From positions 8,432,001 to 8,496,000 of the forward strand of contig NZ_JAPEOK010000001.1 of NCBI RefSeq assembly GCF_026341515.1: a DNA stretch of 64,000 bases. The letters are read 5' to 3'. The notes under the pieces are model-generated. The model saw only the letters and a program-made list of their open reading frames with translations, did not search any database and was not told the DNA's origin. This DNA is from Streptomyces sp. NBC_00878. GTDB taxonomy: Bacteria > Actinomycetota > Actinomycetes > Streptomycetales > Streptomycetaceae. Below are positions 58,988 through 64,000 of the stretch, in pieces. How positions within the stretch are numbered: the first letter of the stretch is position 1; each line of letters begins with the position of its first letter. Made by a program: the position numbers and the translations under genes.

Positions 58988-59343
58988 CCAGCGGGGCGGG
59001 GGTTGATCGGGGAATTCCGGTCCAGTTTATCCGGGCCTATTCACAGGCGGTATTCCGGTCCCTTATTCAGTGCAGCTTCCCGTATTCTTCTGCCCGCTTT
59101 CGCCGGACCTAAACGCTAAGATTTCGCGAACACCATCCTCGTAATTCGGGCGGATCTCGTGGCGATTACGCATCTGTGACGCAACGCACATCGCGTCCGG
59201 TTCATTGGGAATTTTCCGGATAAAGTGGTGGTCGAATTTGAGCCCCACGTGGCGCGTGCGCCCGCGTGATAACACATCGGGTGTGCTTGCGTAACCCCAT
59301 ACGGCGATGCAATTTGAACTTTCGCTGGGTAAATTAAATCCGC
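58988..59343 (+). promoter_or_regulatory. Long AT-rich leader and promoter region of the ectoine operon
   Basis: 356 bases without a gene and clearly richer in A+T than the rest of the window. A possible promoter is TTGCGT-N17-CAATTT at about 59288-59316, close to ectA. The length suggests further osmotic or thermal control sites, but I cannot name one. Confidence 0.45.
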
Positions 59344-59883
59344 ATGACCGCCGCACAAGCAGACCTGCAAGCGGAATTCCTGGAAATGCCGGAAGGGCTG
59401 CGGATCGACCGTCCGCACGTGGACGACGGAGCCGCGCTCTGGCGCATTGCCAAGGACTCCGGAACCCTCGACCTGAACTCCTCCTACAGCTACCTCCTGT
59501 GGTGCCGTGACTTCTCCGGCACCTCCGCCGTGGCGCGCACGGCCGACGGCGAGCCGGTCGCCTTCGTCACCGGCTACATCCGGCCAGAACGCCCGCACAC
59601 CCTCCTCGTGTGGCAGGTGGCCGTCGACGCGGAACAGCGCGGACGCGGCCTCGCCGCGGCGCTCCTCGACGGACTGACCCTGCGCATCACCCGCGCTCAC
59701 GAACTGACCACCGTCGAGACCACGATCACGCCGGGCAACACCGCCTCCGAGCGCCTGTTCACCTCGTACGCCGCACGTCACGGAGCGACCGTCGAGCGCG
59801 AGGTCCTGTTCGACACGGGGCAGTTTCCCGACGGCCCGCACGACCCCGAAGTGCTGTACCGCATCGGCCCCTTGACGCACTGA
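59344..59883 (+). CDS. ectA: L-2,4-diaminobutyrate acetyltransferase
   Basis: 179-residue GNAT enzyme that acetylates L-2,4-diaminobutyrate at N4, the second step of ectoine synthesis. Typical EctA sequence: WRIAKDSGTLDLNSSYSYLL near 40, VWQVAVDAEQRGRGLAAALL with the acetyl-CoA loop near 95, and TVETTITPGNTASERLF near 125. ATG 59344, first gene of the ect cluster and 30 bases before ectB. Confidence 0.95.
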   Translation: MTAAQADLQAEFLEMPEGLRIDRPHVDDGAALWRIAKDSGTLDLNSSYSYLLWCRDFSGTSAVARTADGEPVAFVTGYIRPERPHTLLVWQVAVDAEQRGRGLAAALLDGLTLRITRAHELTTVETTITPGNTASERLFTSYAARHGATVEREVLFDTGQFPDGPHDPEVLYRIGPLTH

Positions 59884-59913
59884 CGAACCCCCCACGCCCT
59901 GAGGAGCAACACC

Positions 59914-61185
59914 GTGACCATCACCCAGCCCGACCTGAGCGTCTTCGAGACCCTGGAGTCGGAGGTGCGCAGCTACTGCCGTGCCTGGCCCACCGTCTTC
60001 GACCGCGCGCAGGGCAGCCGCATGTTCGACGAGGACGGCCATGAGTACCTCGACTTCTTCGCCGGCGCCGGATCACTCAACTACGGCCACAACAACCCCG
60101 TACTGAAACGCGCCCTCATCGACTATCTGGAGCGCGACGGCGTCACCCACGGTCTCGACATGTCGACGACCGCGAAGCGCGGCTTCCTGGAGTCGTTCCA
60201 GAACCTGGTGCTGCGGCCCCGCGACCTCCCGTACAAGGTCATGTTCCCGGGTCCGACCGGCACCAACGCCGTCGAGTCCGCGCTGAAGCTGGCCCGGAAG
60301 GTCAAGGGGCGGGAGGCGATCGTCTCCTTCACCAACGCCTTCCACGGGATGTCGCTCGGCTCGCTCGCCGTGACCGGCAACGCCTTCAAGCGGGCCGGCG
60401 CCGGCATCCCGCTCGTGCACGGCACGCCGATGCCCTTCGACAACTACTTCGAGGGCAAGGTCCCGGACTTCCTCTGGTTCGAGCGGCTGCTGGAGGACCA
60501 GGGTTCCGGGCTCAACAAGCCCGCCGCCGTGATCGTCGAGACCGTGCAGGGCGAGGGCGGCATCAACGTCGCCCGCCCCGAGTGGCTGCGTGCCCTCGCC
60601 GAGCTGTGCGAGCGCCAGGACATGCTGCTGATCGTCGACGACATCCAGATGGGCTGCGGCCGGACCGGGGCGTTCTTCTCCTTCGAGGAGGCGGGCATCA
60701 CCCCCGACATCGTCACCGTCTCCAAGTCCATCAGCGGCTACGGACTGCCCATGGCCCTGTGCCTGTTCAAGCCCGAGCTGGACATCTGGGAGCCGGGCGA
60801 GCACAACGGCACGTTCCGCGGCAACAACCCCGCCTTCGTGACGGCAGCCGCCACCCTGGAGACGTACTGGTCCGACGGGCCCGCCATGGAGAAGCAGACC
60901 CGCACCCGCGGCGAGCAGGTCGAGGAGGCGTTCATCTCGATCACCGAGGAGAACTTCGCCGACGTCAAGGAGTACCGCGGCCGGGGCCTGGTCTGGGGCA
61001 TGGAGTTCCACGACAAGGCGCGCGCGGGCCGGATCGCCCGGCGGGCCTTCGAACTCGGCCTGCTCATCGAGACGTCGGGCCCGGAGAGCGAGGTCGTCAA
61101 ACTCCTCCCGGCGCTCACCATCACGCCCGAGGAAATGGACGAGGGCCTGCGCACCCTCGCCCGCGCCGTCCGCGAGACGGCCTGA
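59914..61185 (+). CDS. ectB: Diaminobutyrate--2-oxoglutarate transaminase
   Basis: 423-residue class-III PLP aminotransferase that makes L-2,4-diaminobutyrate from aspartate semialdehyde and glutamate. The PLP lysine is in TVSKSISGYGLPMAL near residue 272, with LLIVDDIQMGCGRTGAFFSF upstream and GGINVARPEWLRAL before it. GTG start 59914, with GAGGAG 8 bases upstream. Confidence 0.95.
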   Translation: MTITQPDLSVFETLESEVRSYCRAWPTVFDRAQGSRMFDEDGHEYLDFFAGAGSLNYGHNNPVLKRALIDYLERDGVTHGLDMSTTAKRGFLESFQNLVLRPRDLPYKVMFPGPTGTNAVESALKLARKVKGREAIVSFTNAFHGMSLGSLAVTGNAFKRAGAGIPLVHGTPMPFDNYFEGKVPDFLWFERLLEDQGSGLNKPAAVIVETVQGEGGINVARPEWLRALAELCERQDMLLIVDDIQMGCGRTGAFFSFEEAGITPDIVTVSKSISGYGLPMALCLFKPELDIWEPGEHNGTFRGNNPAFVTAAATLETYWSDGPAMEKQTRTRGEQVEEAFISITEENFADVKEYRGRGLVWGMEFHDKARAGRIARRAFELGLLIETSGPESEVVKLLPALTITPEEMDEGLRTLARAVRETA

Positions 61186-61250
61186 ACCACACCAACTGCA
61201 GTGCAGCAACCACACCAACTGCGGTAACCGCACCAGCCGCTCATCGGCCT
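61185..61250. repeat. Short duplication after the ectB stop
   Basis: AACCACACCAACTGC occurs at 61185 and again at 61208, within the 85-base gap between ectB and ectC. The first copy begins at the last base of the stop codon. Confidence 0.65.
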
Positions 61251-61270
61251 GAAGGAGGCTTCGCAGCACC

Positions 61271-61675
61271 GTGATAGTCCGTTCGTTCAAGGACCTCGAA
61301 GGCACCGACCGGCACGTCAAGTCCGCGTCGGGCACCTGGGAGAGCAAACGCATCGTCCTCGCCAAGGAGAAGGTCGGCTTCTCCCTGCACGAGACGATCC
61401 TGTACGCGGGTACCGAGACGTCGATGTGGTACGCGAACCACATCGAGGCCGTCGTCTGCGTCGAGGGCGAGGCGGAACTCACCGACGACGAGACCGGCGA
61501 GAAGTACACGATCACGCCGGGAACCATGTACCTCCTCGACGGGCACGAGCGGCACACGATGCGGATCAAGGAGGACTTCCGCTGTGTCTGTGTCTTCAAT
61601 CCGCCGGTGACCGGACGGGAGGACCACGACGAGAACGGCGTCTACCCCCTGCTGACCGAACCCGAGGAGGCCTGA
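61271..61675 (+). CDS. ectC: Ectoine synthase
   Basis: 134-residue single-domain cupin that closes N-acetyl-diaminobutyrate to ectoine. Typical start [20 protein letters not shown], then [20 protein letters not shown], and metal-binding residues in the cupin core ([22 protein letters not shown]). GTG 61271 with AAGGAGG upstream. ectD starts 5 bases after its stop. Confidence 0.95.
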   Translation: MIVRSFKDLEGTDRHVKSASGTWESKRIVLAKEKVGFSLHETILYAGTETSMWYANHIEAVVCVEGEAELTDDETGEKYTITPGTMYLLDGHERHTMRIKEDFRCVCVFNPPVTGREDHDENGVYPLLTEPEEA

Positions 61676-61680
61676 ACACG

Positions 61681-62568
61681 ATGACCACCATCGCCGACCT
61701 GTATCCCAGTCGCGGAGCCAGCGAGGTGTCCGTGCCCCGGCAGGACCCGGTCGTGTGGAGCACGCCCGGCACGCCGGGGCCGATCCCGGCGGCCGGTCTG
61801 GAGTCGTACGAGCGGGACGGTTTTCTCGCCGTCGAGCAGCTCATCGGCGACGACGAGGTCGCGCTCTACCACGCCGAGCTGGAACGCCTGATCGCCGACC
61901 CGGCGATCCGCGCCGACGAGCGCTCGATCGTCGAGCCGAAGTCCCAGGAGATCCGCTCGGTCTTCGAGGTGCACCGGATCAGCGAGATCTTCGCCCAGCT
62001 CGTACGCGACGAGCGCGTGGTCGGCCGTGCCCGGCAGATCCTCGGCTCCGACGTGTACGTCCACCAGTCGCGGATCAACGTCAAGCCCGGTTTCGGTGCG
62101 AGCGGCTTCTACTGGCACTCGGACTTCGAGACCTGGCACGCCGAGGACGGCCTGCCGAACATGCGGACCGTGTCCGTCTCCATCGCGCTGACGGAGAACC
62201 ACGACACCAACGGCGGCCTCATGATCATGCCGGGATCGCACCACACGTTCCTCGGCTGTTCAGGAGCCACACCGAAGGACAACTACAAGAAGTCCCTGCA
62301 GATGCAGGACGCGGGCACGCCCTCCGACGAGGCGCTCACCAAGTTCGCGTCCAAGCACGGCATCAAGCTCTTCACGGGCAAGGCCGGTTCGGCGACCTGG
62401 TTCGACTGCAACTGCATGCACGGCTCGGGCGACAACATCACGCCCTTCCCGAGGTCGAACGTCTTCATCGTGTTCAACAGCGTGGAGAACGCGGCGGTGG
62501 AGCCGTTCGCGGCACCGGTACGCCGGCCCGAGTTCATCGGCGCGAGGGACTTCACTCCGGTGAAGTGA
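61681..62568 (+). CDS. ectD: Ectoine 5-hydroxylase
   Basis: 295-residue non-haem Fe(II)/2-oxoglutarate dioxygenase that turns ectoine into 5-hydroxyectoine. The EctD signature is clear: GFYWHSDFETWHAEDGLPNM gives the first Fe ligands (His, Asp) near 145, and NCMHGSGDNITPFPRSN gives the second His near 247 and the 2-oxoglutarate-binding Arg. ATG 61681. It is followed by a tandem repeat seeded from its own 3' end. Confidence 0.95.
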   Translation: MTTIADLYPSRGASEVSVPRQDPVVWSTPGTPGPIPAAGLESYERDGFLAVEQLIGDDEVALYHAELERLIADPAIRADERSIVEPKSQEIRSVFEVHRISEIFAQLVRDERVVGRARQILGSDVYVHQSRINVKPGFGASGFYWHSDFETWHAEDGLPNMRTVSVSIALTENHDTNGGLMIMPGSHHTFLGCSGATPKDNYKKSLQMQDAGTPSDEALTKFASKHGIKLFTGKAGSATWFDCNCMHGSGDNITPFPRSNVFIVFNSVENAAVEPFAAPVRRPEFIGARDFTPVK

Positions 62569-62624
62569 CCCGCGCCCACGGGTGAAGTGACCCGCGCCCA
62601 CGGGTGAAGTGACCCGCGCCCACG
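62559..62624. repeat. 22-bp tandem repeat across the ectD stop codon
   Basis: Three perfect 22-bp copies of GGTGAAGTGACCCGCGCCCACG (given as positions 62559-62580, 62581-62602, 62603-62624). The first contains the last two sense codons and the TGA of ectD. Confidence 0.92.
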
Positions 62625-62631
62625 AGTGATC

Positions 62632-62683
62632 GGCCCGGTGTCCGGCTCGTATCCCGTACGGGATACGAGCCGGACACCGGGCC
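62632..62683. terminator. Perfect 52-bp palindrome between convergent genes
   Basis: Arms of 26 bp with no spacer (centre CCCGT/ACGGG at 62657/62658). It lies between ectD and the convergent reductase gene and is the likely bidirectional terminator. Confidence 0.85.
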
Positions 62684-62690
62684 AACTGCC

Positions 62691-63752
62691 TTACAGCGTC
62701 GGGTAGTCCGTGTAGCCCTTCGCGTCCCCGCCGAAGAACGTGGACCCGTCGGGCTCGTTGAACGGGCCGCCGGCCCTGAGGCGGGCGGGCAGGTCCGGGT
62801 TGGCCAGGAACAGCTGGCCGTACGCGACGAGATCGGCGACGCCGTCCTCGACGAGGGTCAGGGAATCCGGCCCCGTCGGCCCCTCGGTGGCCGGACTCAG
62901 GACGAGGGCCCCGCTGAACCGCTTGCGCAGTGCGAGGGTCAGCTCGCGGATCTCGACCGCCTCGTTGACGTGCAGATACGCGAGACCCAGCGGCTCCAGC
63001 GCGGTCACCAGCGCGGTGTACACCGCCTCCGGCTCGGGCTCGTGGATGTCGTTGTACGGGTTGCCTGGCGAGATCCGGATCGCGGTGCGCGCGGCACCGA
63101 TCTCGGCGGCGACGGCCTTGGCGGTCTCGACGGCGAACCGGATGTGGTTCTCGACGGAGCCGCCCCACTCGTCGGTGCGGTGGTTGGAGCCGGGGGCGAG
63201 GAACTGGTGGATCAAGTAGCCGTTGGCGCCGTGCAGTTCGACACCGTCGAAGCCCGCCTCGACGGCTCCCCGCGCGGCGGTCACGAACTCGCCCACGGTG
63301 GCGCGGACCTCGTCACCCGTGAGCTCGCGCGGGGTGACGAAGTCGAGGGGGCCCTCGTGCGTGTAGACCTGCCCCTGGGCCGGTACGGGTGACGCGCCGA
63401 CGTTGACGAGTCCGTCGGGCAGCAGCGTGGGGTGGCCGATCCGGCCCGCGTGCATGAGCTGCGCGAAGATCCGGCCGCCGGCGGCGTGCACGGCGTCGGT
63501 CACCTTCCGCCAGGCGGCGATCTGCTCGGCGCTGTGCAGGCCCGGGGTGTCCGGGTAGCCCTGGCCGGTCGCGGACGGCTGGATGCCCTCGGTGATGATC
63601 AGCCCCGCGGAGGCGCGCTGGGCGTAGTACTCGGCGGTGAGGTCGGTGGGGAGTCCTCCCTCGCCCGCCCTGCTGCGGGTCATGGGCGCCATGGCGATGC
63701 GGTTCGCGAGGGGGGTGCCGGACAGATCGATCGGGTCGTGGGCGGTGGTCAC
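62691..63752 (-). CDS. Old-yellow-enzyme family ene-reductase
   Basis: 353-residue FMN-dependent NADH:flavin oxidoreductase (OYE/NemA-like). N-terminal PLANRIAMAPMTRSRAGEGG gives the flavin-binding Thr region. FAQLMHAGRIGHP follows near 100, and the substrate-binding His-x-x-Asn is in FDGVELHGANGYLIHQFLAP near 175. YGQLFLANPDLPARLRAG near the end completes the family pattern. GTG 63752 has GGGAG 7 bases upstream; ATG 63788 is a less likely start. Reduces activated alkenes such as reactive electrophiles. Divergent from a regulator start at 63912. Confidence 0.9.
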   Translation of the reverse strand: MTTAHDPIDLSGTPLANRIAMAPMTRSRAGEGGLPTDLTAEYYAQRASAGLIITEGIQPSATGQGYPDTPGLHSAEQIAAWRKVTDAVHAAGGRIFAQLMHAGRIGHPTLLPDGLVNVGASPVPAQGQVYTHEGPLDFVTPRELTGDEVRATVGEFVTAARGAVEAGFDGVELHGANGYLIHQFLAPGSNHRTDEWGGSVENHIRFAVETAKAVAAEIGAARTAIRISPGNPYNDIHEPEPEAVYTALVTALEPLGLAYLHVNEAVEIRELTLALRKRFSGALVLSPATEGPTGPDSLTLVEDGVADLVAYGQLFLANPDLPARLRAGGPFNEPDGSTFFGGDAKGYTDYPTL

Positions 63753-63777
63753 AGAAGGCTCCCGGAAACGAAATATG

Positions 63778-63833
63778 TGGTCGGCCAATCATCTGAACAG
63801 GGGGCCACCGTGAACCATTCCTTGGCCGACCAA
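63778..63833. promoter_or_regulatory. Paired operator-like sites for the reductase/regulator pair
   Basis: TGGTCGGCCAA (63778-63788) and its reverse TTGGCCGACCA (63822-63832) lie 33 bases apart in the divergent gap. Each is close to a TTGG-N4-CCAA dyad. They are probably bound by the regulator encoded at 63912. Confidence 0.55.
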
Positions 63834-63911
63834 GATAATTTCGGTGCGAGCAGGCCGACGAGCCGATGGGACGTAGGCTGGACGCAACGTTCGCAGGAAC
63901 CGGGAGTCGAG

Positions 63912-64000
63912 ATGAGCGCCACCCAGGAGGTCGCGGCCGCGCAGGCCGACCCCGCCTGTACCGACAAGCTGCCCTCCGCCGCGCGCGGCGGCCCGGTCAG
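63912..64000 (+). CDS. Start of a gene cut by the window edge, probably a regulator
   Basis: ATG 63912 with GGGAG 9-13 bases upstream opens a frame (MSATQEVAAAQADPACTDKL ...) that runs past the window end. Only 29 residues are seen, an acidic/Ala-rich leader without a motif. A divergent regulator of the MarR, HxlR or TetR type is common beside OYE genes, and the paired operators support that, but the family cannot be named. Confidence 0.45.
   Translation, partial: MSATQEVAAAQADPACTDKLPSAARGGPV

Noticed and set aside
63749..63967. Minus-strand frame in the gap at the window end
   Set aside because: It runs through the operator region and the start of the divergent gene and shows no motif.

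Overview
The window is Streptomyces-type actinobacterial chromosome. GC is very high with strong third-position bias, starts are ATG or GTG with GGAGG-like sites, and many genes are coupled by 4-base overlaps. Sugar ABC operons lack an ATPase gene, and an ectABCD cluster lies at the right end. No rRNA, tRNA or CRISPR array was recognised. The main theme is capture and oxidative breakdown of plant pectin, with a few scars from mobile DNA.

Left part (1-14930). An ABC sugar importer (binding lipoprotein plus two permeases, 95-3306) ends at a 21-bp hairpin terminator shared with a convergent tandem-TerD stress protein. On the minus strand follows a polyol-type operon: DeoR regulator, binding protein, two permeases, zinc alcohol dehydrogenase (10194-5152). 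Uronate dehydrogenase (udh) is divergent from kdgD, which is coupled to a conserved protein of unknown function. An MFS exporter overlaps that protein tail to tail.

Middle left (14931-22990). A patch of eroded genes (sigma-factor fragment, ISL3-like transposase remnant, acetyltransferase tail) is followed by MFS/LysR, an MDR reductase and a TIGR03086 protein. A TnpB-related element (about 21098-22910) then appears to have landed in the 5' leader of the next operon.

Pectin region (22991-48900). The operon GntR - DHDPS-family - IlvD/Edd dehydratase - two permeases - PL1 lyase - Gfo/Idh/MocA - DUF6807 - GH43 - PL1 lyase - binding protein runs to 35928. After it come a rhamnogalacturonan acetylesterase, an IS110 element, a HEAT-like protein, PL1 lyase, two pectinesterases and a PL9 lyase. 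On the minus strand are a two-propeller GH43 protein, a PL4 rhamnogalacturonan lyase and a PL3 lyase. Secreted enzymes would de-esterify and cut pectin, the importer would take up fragments, cytosolic enzymes would trim them, and the uronate and aldonate branches would meet at alpha-ketoglutarate semialdehyde. The dehydrogenase for that last compound is at 56016-57545, divergent from an IclR regulator.

Right part (48901-64000). A SigE-type ECF sigma factor with a membrane partner, an NCS2 purine permease, a PBP2-type transpeptidase, an N-terminally truncated response regulator fused to a dispersed repeat, GNAT, IclR and the aldehyde dehydrogenase, DUF1349 and DinB-like proteins, ectABCD, and an old-yellow-enzyme reductase divergent from a regulator cut by the window edge.

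The most unusual structural pattern is a set of short tandem duplications whose first unit contains the stop codon of the preceding gene, at six or more unrelated genes. The most interesting genetic signals are the TnpB-related element with its predicted guide, and the co-translated Gfo/Idh - DUF6807 - GH43 trio, whose last gene carries three TTA codons.
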